Part shown: one piece after another, positions 8,801 through 17,228 of the stretch | How the letters are laid out: every line of letters begins with the position of its first letter | How positions within the stretch are numbered: the first letter of the stretch is position 1 | Assembly: GCF_022347545.1 (NCBI RefSeq) | Contig: NZ_JAKREW010000009.1 | Coordinates: 62,001 to 126,000, forward strand | Reading direction: 5' to 3' | Length of the DNA: 64,000 nucleotides | Source of the DNA: Terribium retamae | Lineage (GTDB): Bacteria; Pseudomonadota; Alphaproteobacteria; Rhizobiales; Rhizobiaceae | Notes under the pieces: generated by a model | Database searches by the model: none | What the model saw: the letters and a program-made list of their open reading frames with translations, nothing else | Told to the model about the DNA's origin: nothing | Program-made: the position numbers and the translations under genes

Positions 8801-8815
8801 TTTATCACTGATAAA
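8801..8815. promoter_or_regulatory. tetO-like operator 2
   Basis: TTTATCACTGATAAA is a perfect 15-bp palindrome centred 19 bp from operator 1 and ending 11 bp before the pump start. It resembles tetO2 (CTATCAGTGATAG). So close to the start codon, bound repressor should cover the pump promoter and start region. Confidence 0.75.
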
Positions 8816-8826
8816 GTTTGGATCAT

Positions 8827-10008
8827 ATGATGAACCGTTCCATCGCCATTATCCTGGCAACGGTCGCGCTCACCGCAACCGGCATTGGGCTCACCATGCC
8901 GGTGATCCCGGAGTTGCTGCGTGAAGTCGGCCATACCGGCGATCTCGGTTGGCGCTATGGAGCGTTTCTGGCGCTCTACGCATTCATGCAATTTGTTTTC
9001 TCGCCGCTGCTCGGCGCGCTCTCGGATCGTTTCGGGCGCAGGCCTTTGTTGCTGATGTCATTGGCGGGTGCGACGGTCGATTACCTTTTCATGACCCTAG
9101 CACCGACGCTGTGGCTGCTGTTCGTCGGCCGTGGGATCGCTGGCATCACCGGCGCCGTTTCAGCGGTCGCATCGGCTTACATCGCCGACGTGACGCCCGA
9201 GGATCAACGCGCTCGCCGCTTTGGACAAATCGGCGCGGCCTTTGGCGTCGGGTTCATCGCCGGCCCGGCAATCGGTGGCCTGCTCGGTGGCGTCTCGCCC
9301 CGTGCCCCTTTCCTTGTTGCGGCGGTCTTGAACTTTACAACCTTGCTGATCGCTCTACTGGTCCTGAAGGAGCCGAAACGCGAGCGGCGCGAAACGCCTG
9401 CCGTTTCCCTCAATCCGTTCGCCCCTCTCCGCTGGGCATTCGGCTTCCCTGTGCTGCTGCCATTGCTGGGCGCAACCGTCCTGCTGACAATGATTGGCGA
9501 GGTCGGCGGAACCATCTGGGTCGTTTATGTCGAGGACAAATTCGTCTGGGAACCACTGATGGTCGGCATCTCGCTGACCTTGTTTGGCCTGTTTCACGCC
9601 CTGGCACAGGCATTCCTGGCCGGTCCCATCAGCGAAAAATTTGGTGAAATGAAAGCGCTTGCCGTGGCTATTGCTGCTGACAGCATCGCCTACATTCTGA
9701 TCGCGCTGGCAACGCAGGGTTGGATGGCCTTCGCGCTCCTGCCGCTGCTCTGCCTCGGCGGCATCGGGGCGCCAGCACTACAGTCGATGATGACTGCTGG
9801 AGTGGACGCGAACAATCAGGGCCGACTGCAAGGCGTGGTTGCCGGCCTGACAAGCCTCGCCTCCATCATCGCGCCGCTGGCGATTTCGACCACCTATTTT
9901 GCGACCCGCTCGACTTTCCCCGGCCTGGTGTGGATTGGTGGCGCAGCCCTTTATCTTCTCTGCGTCCCACTGCTTGCCTTGAAGCGCGGAAGCCGGGTCG
10001 CCGCCTAG
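8827..10008 (+). CDS. TetA-like MFS efflux pump
   Basis: This 393-residue 12-TM drug:H+ antiporter resembles tetracycline pumps of the TetA(A/C/30) group. Motif A reads GALSDRFGRRPLLL, the helix 4 motif GRGIAGITGA, and motif C IGAAFGVGFIAGPAIGG. The frame is open from a TTG at 8818, but ATG 8827 (or 8830) is the likely start; no good Shine-Dalgarno is visible, so translation may start close to the mRNA 5' end. The divergent TetR and the two tet operators make a complete repressor/pump module of the kind carried by chromosomes and plasmids. Substrate specificity is not provable from sequence. Confidence 0.85.
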   Translation: MMNRSIAIILATVALTATGIGLTMPVIPELLREVGHTGDLGWRYGAFLALYAFMQFVFSPLLGALSDRFGRRPLLLMSLAGATVDYLFMTLAPTLWLLFVGRGIAGITGAVSAVASAYIADVTPEDQRARRFGQIGAAFGVGFIAGPAIGGLLGGVSPRAPFLVAAVLNFTTLLIALLVLKEPKRERRETPAVSLNPFAPLRWAFGFPVLLPLLGATVLLTMIGEVGGTIWVVYVEDKFVWEPLMVGISLTLFGLFHALAQAFLAGPISEKFGEMKALAVAIAADSIAYILIALATQGWMAFALLPLLCLGGIGAPALQSMMTAGVDANNQGRLQGVVAGLTSLASIIAPLAISTTYFATRSTFPGLVWIGGAALYLLCVPLLALKRGSRVAA

Positions 10009-10407
10009 GCGGTGACCCTTGCCTGCAAGACGCGACAACAAGCTGCCAACATGGCTCAGGGTCCGCCACACCAGCCCCGAATGCAGGATTTGTCTCTTTT
10101 GAGACGCCGCCTCGCGCTTTGACGACGACAACGATATGCCCCAATAGTTCCGGTAAATGTCCTCGAACAGATAATGGACCGGATGCATGATTGCCTCACT
10201 TTCCCGATCTTGCTCGACCTGAGATTGGATCGATTCAAGACCTGGCTAAAAAATTTTGGATCGATCCAAATTCTCCTCTCTCAAGGCCGCAAAGTCAAGG
10301 CAAATATGGATCGATCCAACAATTGTGATACAACGCCTGTTGCCTGATGATCGTCAGGCCGGGAAACGTTCGGACATTATCGCGTCCGCCAACGAGAAGG
10401 ATGACTG
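10009..10407. other. 399-bp intergenic region with three LacI-type operators and a short unexplained frame
   Basis: The right half carries the three operators listed separately. On the minus strand an ATG at 10188 follows GAGG with five-base spacing and opens MHPVHYLFEDIYRNYWG. That frame runs on into antisense of the TetA-like gene, so only its first ~60 codons are intergenic. I recognise no family. It could be the stub of a former LacI-controlled gene whose body was lost. Confidence 0.4.
10225..10319. promoter_or_regulatory. Three LacI-family operators (10225-10238, 10255-10270, 10306-10319)
   Basis: The middle site TTTGGATCGATCCAAA is a perfect 16-bp palindrome with the central CG step typical of LacI-family operators. 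The flanking sites, TTGGATCGATTCAA and ATGGATCGATCCAA, each differ at one position from the core TTGGATCGATCCAA. Centres are 31 and 50 bp apart, close to three and five helical turns, which suits cooperative binding. They lie 89-183 bp upstream of the LacI-type gene. Confidence 0.75.
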
Positions 10408-11484
10408 ATGGCAAGACAGGCAACGGCGATCAAACCGGTGAGGCTGGCGGACGTCGCCAAGGCTGCCGGCGTCTCGCACGGCACCGCCTCGAATGTTTTC
10501 AGTCACCCGGAAATCGTCCGCGAAGAAGTGCGCGAACGCGTCAAGGCAGCTGCGGATGCGTTGGGCTATGCCGGCCCGGACCCGAAGGGACGACTGCTGC
10601 GCGCCGGCAAGGTCAATGCAATTGGCGTCGCCACCGCAGAGCCCCTCTCCTATTTCTTCGACGATCCGTTCGCCCGTGTGGTCATGTCCGGCATCTCCGA
10701 AATCTGCGACGCCACGGGCGCCGGTCTCTCGCTGGTCTCGGCGATCAATGGCGAGCATCTCGCCTGGAATATCCAGAGCGCGCTCGTCGACGGCTTCATT
10801 GTCTTCTGCGTGGAAGGCAACTGGCAGCCGGTCTACCTGACACGAGAGCGCAAGCTGCCCTTCGTCGTACTCGACTTTGGCTATGATGAAGGCGCCCTCT
10901 CGGCCATCGGCATCGATAATAAAGCTGGCGCGAAATTGGCCGCAGAGCACCTTCTGGCATTTGGCCATCGCCGTTTCGGTGTCCTGGCCCTGGATTTCGA
11001 CGAAGGAAGCAGCGGACCGGTGACTGCCCGGCGCGCGGAAAACGCAACCTACTCCGGTACACGCGACCGTCTTTACGGCTATCTGGAGGCGCTTGCCGAT
11101 GCCGGAATCGATGCCGCCAACGTTCCGATCTACGAAACCGGCAACGATGTGCCCACTGTCCACGCCAGCCTCGACTACATGTTCAACCTGCCTGAACCGC
11201 CGACGGCGCTGCTGGCCATGTCCGACCGCATTGCCATGATCGCAATCGACTGGCTAAAAGAACGTGGCCTGTCGGTGCCCGGCGATGTCTCCATCATCGG
11301 CTTCGATGGCGTTCCGGAAGCCGCATCGTGCAAGCCGCCGCTCACCACCATCGCGCAGCCGATGCAGGAAATGGGCCGCCGTGCCGCCCGGGCGATCCTC
11401 GATCCGGGTCAGGCGGAACGCCGCCAGGAAATGCCTCTCGAGCTGGTCGTTCGGGAATCGGCAGGTCCCGTCAGCGCACGCTGA
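10408..11484 (+). CDS. LacI-family transcriptional regulator
   Basis: The 358-residue regulator has an N-terminal LacI helix-turn-helix (residues 11-60: RLADVAKAAGVSHGTASNVF, then HPEIVREEVRERV and the hinge AADALGY). A periplasmic-binding-protein-like sugar domain follows, with PFVVLDFG, DNKAGAKLAAEHLLAFGHRRFGV and GDVSIIGFDGVPEA. The start ATG 10408 has GGATGACTG-type spacing after AGAAGGAT. The operators upstream imply autoregulation. No sugar transporter or glycosidase sits beside it, which is unusual for this family. The 3' end overlaps the convergent OpgC gene by 14 bp. Confidence 0.9.
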   Translation: MARQATAIKPVRLADVAKAAGVSHGTASNVFSHPEIVREEVRERVKAAADALGYAGPDPKGRLLRAGKVNAIGVATAEPLSYFFDDPFARVVMSGISEICDATGAGLSLVSAINGEHLAWNIQSALVDGFIVFCVEGNWQPVYLTRERKLPFVVLDFGYDEGALSAIGIDNKAGAKLAAEHLLAFGHRRFGVLALDFDEGSSGPVTARRAENATYSGTRDRLYGYLEALADAGIDAANVPIYETGNDVPTVHASLDYMFNLPEPPTALLAMSDRIAMIAIDWLKERGLSVPGDVSIIGFDGVPEAASCKPPLTTIAQPMQEMGRRAARAILDPGQAERRQEMPLELVVRESAGPVSAR

Positions 11485-12628
11485 CCAGGTGCCCGGCAAA
11501 ACCCCGCCCTTGCTGCGGCGCCTTCGCTTCGCTTGTCCATCCGAGCCGCGAGAGCCATTCCAGATAGTAGGCGAACGCGAATTGTGCCGTGATGCCGGTG
11601 GCAATCAGCATGGTGTCATAGGAGAAACCGCCGGGCCGCACCAATTTCAACACCTGCGCCACGATGGCGAGCACTGTGCCGGCAACAAACACCGGCAGCG
11701 ACCGTTTGCCGAGGATGGCAAGCGGGTGGTCGAGCGGTTTGCGGAAGAATGCCGAAACCGCCGGCACGGCTACGATCAGATAGGCAATCGAGAGCACATG
11801 CAGCAGCCGCGACAGCGACAGGAAGGTCTTGTCGAAACCGGCCAGAACCGGGGGCAGCCCAAACCAGGTGTCTTGCCCCCACCAGGGACCACGAACCCAA
11901 ACCAAAGCGATCACTGCATAGATCGCCGCCAGGCCCAGCAGCCAGCCATTGACCGGAATGCTGCCGCCACGGCGCACATGCAATGTGCCGACAATACCGA
12001 TGGTGAAAAGAAACTGCCACGACAGGGGGTTCAGGAACCAGAACCCCTGTTCGGGATAATTCGGAGGCGCGACCTGATCCAGGCCGGCCCACAGCCATAC
12101 GAGGCCGGACAGCATCAGGGTCGGCAAAGGCCACCGACCGCCCAAAAAGAGCAAGGCAGGCGCCGCCAGGAGCAACACTGCATAAAGTGGCAGGATGTTG
12201 TTGTAGCCGATCTGGTGGCTGAGCGTGGCGATGCCGACGAGAACTTCCGGGGTGCGTTCGATCAGCGGGCCGATGTTGATCTGCGTCAGGAAGTCGGGCC
12301 GTTTGGCCAGCAAGGCGGCTGCACAGAAGATGGCGATCGAGGCCATGGTGGCGACAATATGGGCAGAGTAGAGGACGCCGGCACGACGCCACATCTTGAG
12401 CGTCGCAAGCAATCGATTTCCAGGCTGGAACTTGCGGCCATAGGCAAGGGCAACCGAGATGCCCGAAATTAGGACGAAACCCTCGGCCGCGTCCGAAAAG
12501 CCGAAATTCTTGTAAGTGAAGAGCTCGAACACAGTGCCGGGCACGTGATCGATGAAGATCATCAGCAATGCCACTCCCCGCAGAACATCGATGCGGGTGT
12601 CTCGTTCGGAAGAAAGCGGGGTGGTCAT
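11471..12628 (-). CDS. opgC: OpgC-domain membrane acyltransferase-like protein
   Basis: The 385-residue integral membrane protein has about ten hydrophobic segments and the OpgC N-terminal signature DTRIDVLRGVALLMIFIDHV followed by FGFSDAAEGFVLISGISVAL. OpgC proteins succinylate osmoregulated periplasmic glucans; in rhizobia they modify cyclic beta-glucans. The ATG at 12628 has GGAG upstream; the frame extends 20 codons further without support. No glucan synthase gene is nearby. The assignment to the domain family is firm, the exact acyl transfer activity less so. Confidence 0.8.
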   Translation of the reverse strand: MTTPLSSERDTRIDVLRGVALLMIFIDHVPGTVFELFTYKNFGFSDAAEGFVLISGISVALAYGRKFQPGNRLLATLKMWRRAGVLYSAHIVATMASIAIFCAAALLAKRPDFLTQINIGPLIERTPEVLVGIATLSHQIGYNNILPLYAVLLLAAPALLFLGGRWPLPTLMLSGLVWLWAGLDQVAPPNYPEQGFWFLNPLSWQFLFTIGIVGTLHVRRGGSIPVNGWLLGLAAIYAVIALVWVRGPWWGQDTWFGLPPVLAGFDKTFLSLSRLLHVLSIAYLIVAVPAVSAFFRKPLDHPLAILGKRSLPVFVAGTVLAIVAQVLKLVRPGGFSYDTMLIATGITAQFAFAYYLEWLSRLGWTSEAKAPQQGRGFAGHLVSVR

Positions 12629-12801
12629 GATGATTAGGACTCCGCGACGGTTCACGCTATCTGCGGTTCGATCCTCGCCTCCCGTCACGGAACCGCTAGA
12701 TATTCCATATCAGTGCGAAAGCGACCAAAAACAGAGCAGGCCCAATCACTTTTGAGACGATCCAAAAATGTTTCGTTTTGAAGCCGGCAAAAAGAGATAA
12801 A

Positions 12802-13494
12802 ATGTTTGAAAAACAAATGGCTGGAACAGATAGCCGACAAAATGAGAAAATCGCGGCATTACGCCGCGACCTGTCCTTTTTCTACCGCCTTCATGTTCCC
12901 CGGAATGCCAGCAGCGAAACGCTGATACTGCTTCACGGCTCCGCTGCGGACGAAACGACGCTGATGCCTTTGGCGACATCGATCGACCCTACGGCAAAGC
13001 TGGTCGCGGTGCGCGGACGCGTCGTGCAGGACGGCGATCTGCGTTGGTTCAGACGAATCACGCCGACGCGTTTCGATCAGGCGAGTATCCGCACGGAAGC
13101 GGATGCGTTTGCGCATTTTATCGGTGAACTGACCGCACTTCACAGCCTTGACCCGGAGCGTATCGTCTTCCTCGGCTACTCGAACGGGGCCAATCTGGTC
13201 TCCAGCGTCATGTTGCTCCACCCTGACCATATCCAGCGCGCCGCGCTGTTGCGTGGCATGCCGGTGCTGGACGAGGTGCCGGCCGCCGACTTGTCCAAGA
13301 CGCGAATTTTGACGATCGCGGGCGAAAATGATGTCACTTATTCTCCGTTCGCTGGGCCCCTCGTCGCGCTGTTGCGACAGCATGGCGCGCAGGTTGACGC
13401 CCATTTGGTGGCTGCAGGCCATGAATTCGGCACAGTGGACGCTGATATTGCGAGAACCTGGCTGGCTTCGCAGGGATCAGCCAGCCAAGCTTGA
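12802..13494 (+). CDS. Alpha/beta hydrolase, phospholipase/carboxylesterase (MhqD-like)
   Basis: This cytoplasmic esterase-type protein of 230 residues has the nucleophile elbow GYSNGAN (Ser127), the oxyanion loop LHGSAADETTLMPLA, an acid residue in AGENDVTYSP and the catalytic His in AAGHEFG. The segment RGRVVQDGDLRWFRR resembles the MhqD group of hydroquinone- and diamide-induced hydrolases. I took ATG 12802, preceded by AAGAGA; ATG 12817 has no ribosome site. It is divergent from opgC. The natural substrate is unknown. Confidence 0.8.
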   Translation: MFEKQMAGTDSRQNEKIAALRRDLSFFYRLHVPRNASSETLILLHGSAADETTLMPLATSIDPTAKLVAVRGRVVQDGDLRWFRRITPTRFDQASIRTEADAFAHFIGELTALHSLDPERIVFLGYSNGANLVSSVMLLHPDHIQRAALLRGMPVLDEVPAADLSKTRILTIAGENDVTYSPFAGPLVALLRQHGAQVDAHLVAAGHEFGTVDADIARTWLASQGSASQA

Positions 13495-13563
13495 ATGGAA
13501 GCGGCCTTCACACCATTTGAGGGTAACGGCTGTCAGCCTGGGCAATGCAAGGATGAGAAGGAT

Positions 13564-14034
13564 ATGAACGCGCGCGTTCTTGACGGTGAGATCATGACGT
13601 CGAAGCTGGACGATGTCCGCGCCTATGATGGCGTGCGCACGCGCCGGGTCTTTGCGTGCATCATCGACTATCTGGTCGTCGGCCTGCTGACCATTCCCTT
13701 TGCCATCGTCATTTTCGTGCTCGGTATCATCACGCTGGGCCTCGGCTGGATGCTTTTTTCCATCCTGGTGCCCGCTGTCGCCGTGCTCTACATCTGGAAC
13801 ACGCTGGGCAGCCGCGACCAGGCCACGCTCGGCATGAAAGCGATGGGTATCCGCCTGGACCGGTTGGACGGCACGCCGATCGACGGCATGACCGCAGTCG
13901 TGCATTCGGTGCTGTTCTGGGCCGGCAACGTGATCCTTACGCCGCTGGTGCTTCTGGTTGCGTTGTTCACCGATCGTAAGCGCACGCTGCACGACCTGCT
14001 GCTTGGCACTGTCGTCAGCAGAACCGACCGCTGA
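13564..14034 (+). CDS. RDD-family membrane protein
   Basis: The 156-residue protein starts at ATG 13564, directly preceded by AGAAGGAT. Its RDD-type features are an Arg-Arg near the first helix (VRTRRVFACIIDYLVVGLL), the Asp in that helix, a second long hydrophobic segment, WNTLGSRDQATLGMKAMGIR, a third helix and DRKRTLHDLLLGTVV at the end. RDD proteins are poorly defined; some act in ion exchange. In many alphaproteobacteria, as I recall, this gene sits with hemB and the leucyltransferase gene, and here bpt does follow. Confidence 0.85.
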   Translation: MNARVLDGEIMTSKLDDVRAYDGVRTRRVFACIIDYLVVGLLTIPFAIVIFVLGIITLGLGWMLFSILVPAVAVLYIWNTLGSRDQATLGMKAMGIRLDRLDGTPIDGMTAVVHSVLFWAGNVILTPLVLLVALFTDRKRTLHDLLLGTVVSRTDR

Positions 14035-14075
14035 GGCGGGACTTGTCCACACTGTCCTGCCCAACCATCGAATAT

Positions 14076-14093
14076 ATGGGCCAGAAGGCCCAT
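14076..14093 (+). terminator. Hairpin between the RDD gene and bpt
   Basis: ATGGGCC-AGAA-GGCCCAT forms a perfect seven-pair stem 42 bp after the RDD stop. No immediate T-tract follows, though TTTTTT occurs some 20 bp on, so it may be a weak terminator or only an mRNA-stabilising hairpin. Confidence 0.35.
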
Positions 14094-14170
14094 CATCGCG
14101 ATTATCCTGTTGAATTTTTTGCTGCGCGCGCCAAGCTAGGGCAGTTCGTGGGAGCATTTTTCGACGCGCG

Positions 14171-14920
14171 ATGACGCAGCATCCTACCCAGTCCCCGCAA
14201 TTTTTCCTGACTGCGCCCTCGCCGTGTCCGTATCTCGAAGGTCAGTTCGAACGGAAGGTGTTCACCCACCTGGTTGGCGACAAAGCTTCGGAGATGAACG
14301 ACCTGCTGACCCAGGGTGGGTTCCGCCGCTCGCAGAACATCGCCTATCGGCCGGCGTGTGAAAACTGCCGCGCCTGCGTATCGGTGCGCATCCTGGCGCA
14401 GGAATTCGAACCCAGCCGCAACATGCGCCGCGTCGAACAGCACAATGCAGATCTTGTCGGCGTGATGCATGATGCCGAACCGTCGACCGAGCAATATTCC
14501 CTTTTCCGTGCCTATCTCGACGCCCGCCATCGCAAGGGCGGCATGTCGGACATGACGGTGCTCGACTACGCGATGATGGTCGAAGATACCCATGTCGATA
14601 CCAAGATCATCGAATATCGCCGGCGCGGACCGGATACCTTCATCACCGGCAAGGGCCAAGGCGCCCTGGTCGCCGTGGCCCTGACCGACAAGATGGCCGA
14701 CGGCCTGTCGATGGTCTATTCCTATTTTGATCCCGAACTCGACGAGCGTTCGCTGGGAACCTTCATGATCCTCGACCATATCCAGCGCGCCAGGGCTATG
14801 GGCTTGCCCCATGTCTATCTCGGTTACTGGGTCAACGGCTCGCGCAAGATGAACTATAAGATGCGCTTCATGCCGCAAGAACATCTTGGTCCGAAGGGCT
14901 GGGAACGCTTCAGCGGCTGA
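14171..14920 (+). CDS. bpt: Aspartate/glutamate leucyltransferase (arginyltransferase family)
   Basis: It transfers leucine from Leu-tRNA to N-terminal Asp or Glu of proteins, marking them for ClpAP through the N-degron pathway. The 249-residue protein has the N-terminal cysteine region [17 protein letters not shown] and [15 protein letters not shown], and the C-terminal GNAT-like part ending [17 protein letters not shown], all characteristic of the Bpt/Ate family. The start is ATG 14171. It follows the RDD gene on the same strand by 136 bp. Confidence 0.92.
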   Translation: MTQHPTQSPQFFLTAPSPCPYLEGQFERKVFTHLVGDKASEMNDLLTQGGFRRSQNIAYRPACENCRACVSVRILAQEFEPSRNMRRVEQHNADLVGVMHDAEPSTEQYSLFRAYLDARHRKGGMSDMTVLDYAMMVEDTHVDTKIIEYRRRGPDTFITGKGQGALVAVALTDKMADGLSMVYSYFDPELDERSLGTFMILDHIQRARAMGLPHVYLGYWVNGSRKMNYKMRFMPQEHLGPKGWERFSG

Positions 14921-14992
14921 AATCGACAATCGGCCCGTCCAGCCTGGTCAAGGCTCCTAACGCTGCCGTTGCTCTGAGGCGGGGGCCTGCAC

Positions 14993-15889
14993 GTGACTGT
15001 TTCCCACGACCATTCCAAAGGTCTGCTCATTGCCGCGCTGGGCGGCATGGCGCTGACAGTTGACATCCCGCTGATCCGTCTCGCGGATGGCGCGCCATGG
15101 ACCATCCTGATGCTGCGCAGCGGCACCACGCTGCTTGCCGGCTTGATCGTATGGTCGGTGTGGCGCTGGTCGACACCAAGTGCGCCGAAGCTGATCCCCG
15201 GTCGCGCCGGCCTCGTCGTCGCCATGCTTTACGGACTTGGTTCGATCGCCTTCATCACCGCGGTATTCAACACCACAACCGCCAACCTGGTTTTCATCCT
15301 CGCCTTCAACACGATGTTCGCAGCGCTGCTGTCCTGGCTGTTCCTCGGCGAGCGCCCCCGCCCTGCGACGTTCGTAACCATGGCGGTCATGATCATCGGT
15401 GTTGGTATCATCGTCGGAGGCTCGATCGGTTCGGGCCACCTGTTCGGCGATCTTCTCGCAGCGACGTCGGCCTTTTGCGTCGCTTCCGCCATCACCATCT
15501 CACGCCACAGCGGCAAGGACATGGGCTTTCCAGCGTTGATCGGCGTAGTGCTGCCCTTTCTTGTTGCCGCATACATGGTCTGGACGACGGGCTTTCATGT
15601 AAACGCGCCGTGGTGGATCATCCTCAACGGCGGTCTCGTCATCCCGTTTTCTTTCTTCTGCCTGGCGACCGCCCCGAAACATATCTCGGCACCCGAGGTG
15701 GCAATGTTCTACCTTCTGGAAACAGTGCTGGCGCCGGTGTGGGTATGGATGGTTTTCAACGAAGTCCCGTCGCGCGACACGTTGATCGGTGGCGCGATCC
15801 TCATCATTGCACTGATTGCGCATTCGCTATGGCAGTTGCATCTCGGGCGCCAGCGCCACGCTGCGCTGGCCGTGCGTCACCCTGCCTGA
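14993..15889 (+). CDS. EamA/DMT-family permease
   Basis: This 298-residue ten-TM drug/metabolite transporter is made of two EamA repeats (about 10-135 and 150-285). Repeat boundaries show as LSWLFLGERPRPATFVTM in the first half and APVWVWMVFNEVPSRDTLIGG in the second, the usual WxxxxEPxxxxxxxGG-like feature. The GTG at 14993 follows a GAGGCGGGGG stretch. The substrate is unknown; the family exports amino acids, metabolites or drugs. The 3' end overlaps the convergent AI-2E transporter gene by 13 bp. Confidence 0.85.
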   Translation: MTVSHDHSKGLLIAALGGMALTVDIPLIRLADGAPWTILMLRSGTTLLAGLIVWSVWRWSTPSAPKLIPGRAGLVVAMLYGLGSIAFITAVFNTTTANLVFILAFNTMFAALLSWLFLGERPRPATFVTMAVMIIGVGIIVGGSIGSGHLFGDLLAATSAFCVASAITISRHSGKDMGFPALIGVVLPFLVAAYMVWTTGFHVNAPWWIILNGGLVIPFSFFCLATAPKHISAPEVAMFYLLETVLAPVWVWMVFNEVPSRDTLIGGAILIIALIAHSLWQLHLGRQRHAALAVRHPA

Positions 15890-17136
15890 ACCTTCCTGGG
15901 TTCCAGAACCACGGGCTCTGCTTGGGTCGGTGGGCTTGCTTCGGGCATTGCAGGCGGTGTCTCCGCCAGTTGGCTGTCGACCACTTCCACTTCGTGCAGC
16001 CACTCGCGCCATATGGCGACCAGCAGTGCCATCAGCACCGGGCCGATGAACAGGCCGAGGAAGCCCATCGTCTTCACACCGCCGATGAGGCCGAAGAAAG
16101 TAGGCAGGAACGGCAGTTTGATCGGGCCACCCACCAGCTTCGGGCGAATCGTCTTGTCGACGATGAAAAGTTCCACCGATCCCCAGACGAACAGCACGAT
16201 ACCCGCCACAGCCGAACCGGAGCCGACCAGATAGAGCGAGACCAGGGTAAACGATAGCGGCGCCCCACCGGGGATCAAAGCCATCACTCCCGTCAGGGCG
16301 CCGAGCGTTACCGGTGATGGCACGCCAGCCAGCCAGTATGCGATGCCCAGCACCACGCCTTCGCCGATGGCGATCACGGTCTGACCGGTTACCGTGGAGG
16401 AAATCGTGGCAGGCACCACCCGCGAGATACGCTCCCAACGCACCGGCAGGATGCGCTCGCCGAGCGTGTCGACTTGGCGCGCGAAGCTCTCGCCGTCGCG
16501 ATACGCAAAAAAGAGTGCGATCAGCATGAACAGCAAGGTCAGGAGCAGCGAAAACGCGCTGCCGCCAGCTGCAACTGCTGTCTGATAGATGGACCGGATA
16601 TTGGCGCCGCTGACCAGCTGGATAAGCTGACCAATCCCTCCAGGATGCCCGAGATTTCGCGTCCACTGCTCATTCAACCACTCGCCAACCACCGGCAGGC
16701 TGGCAATCCATTGCGGCGTCGGCGCACCATGGCGATTGGTCCCTATCGCCCAGGTCACCCATTCACCGACTTCGTTGATGACATAGGTTCCGGCGAAGAA
16801 GATGGGAATGACCAGGAACGCGAGAATGAGCACGAGCGCGATGGTTGCTGCAACGTTGCGGTTTCCACCCACAGCAGCGAGCAGACGCCGGTAGAGCGGC
16901 CAGCTGGCGAACGCAATGACGAGCGCCGCCAATACCGGCACAAGAAACCCGTAAAAGAAGTAAGCGCCGGCGGCGGCCACCAGGACCAGGAGCCAGCGCG
17001 CGGCCGACAGCGGCGGGATGACGGCAGCTCGCATAGGCGCGGGCACACCGAACAGGCGCGGTTCCTTTGGTCTCGTCTGCGGTGTTTTCAAGCAGCTACC
17101 CCGAATCGACAACGGCGCACCGAAGACCCGCGCCAT
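15877..17136 (-). CDS. AI-2E family transporter (YdiK/TqsA-like permease)
   Basis: The protein of up to 419 residues has about eight hydrophobic segments: a pair near the N-terminus (ARWLLVLVAAAGAYFFYGF, AALVIAFASWPLY), one around TIALVLILAFLVIPIFFAG, and a C-terminal cluster with GGVKTMGFLGLFIGPVLMAL, which is the PF01594 hallmark GxxGxxxGP. Most members are uncharacterised; some are Na+/H+ antiporters or exporters. The start is uncertain: ATG 17136 has weak ribosome sites, and TTG 17091 or ATG 17034 would give shorter proteins that better fit the conserved N-terminus. Confidence 0.8.
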   Translation of the reverse strand: MARVFGAPLSIRGSCLKTPQTRPKEPRLFGVPAPMRAAVIPPLSAARWLLVLVAAAGAYFFYGFLVPVLAALVIAFASWPLYRRLLAAVGGNRNVAATIALVLILAFLVIPIFFAGTYVINEVGEWVTWAIGTNRHGAPTPQWIASLPVVGEWLNEQWTRNLGHPGGIGQLIQLVSGANIRSIYQTAVAAGGSAFSLLLTLLFMLIALFFAYRDGESFARQVDTLGERILPVRWERISRVVPATISSTVTGQTVIAIGEGVVLGIAYWLAGVPSPVTLGALTGVMALIPGGAPLSFTLVSLYLVGSGSAVAGIVLFVWGSVELFIVDKTIRPKLVGGPIKLPFLPTFFGLIGGVKTMGFLGLFIGPVLMALLVAIWREWLHEVEVVDSQLAETPPAMPEASPPTQAEPVVLEPRKVQAG

Positions 17137-17228
17137 CCATCATTATGCCGGACGATAGTGCAGCAATCGTGACCATAAGCCAATCGCGGGCAAATTCCTG
17201 CCGCAGTCGCCACCGCGGACAAGAAAGA

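Noticed and set aside
8818..8826. TTG at 8818 as start of the TetA-like pump
   Set aside because: It directly follows the second operator and adds three residues not expected in the family; ATG 8827 or 8830 is preferred.
9778..10188. Full 136-codon minus-strand frame starting at 10188
   Set aside because: Only the first ~60 codons lie outside the TetA-like gene; the rest is antisense. I kept the start as a possible remnant in the findings but not as a CDS.
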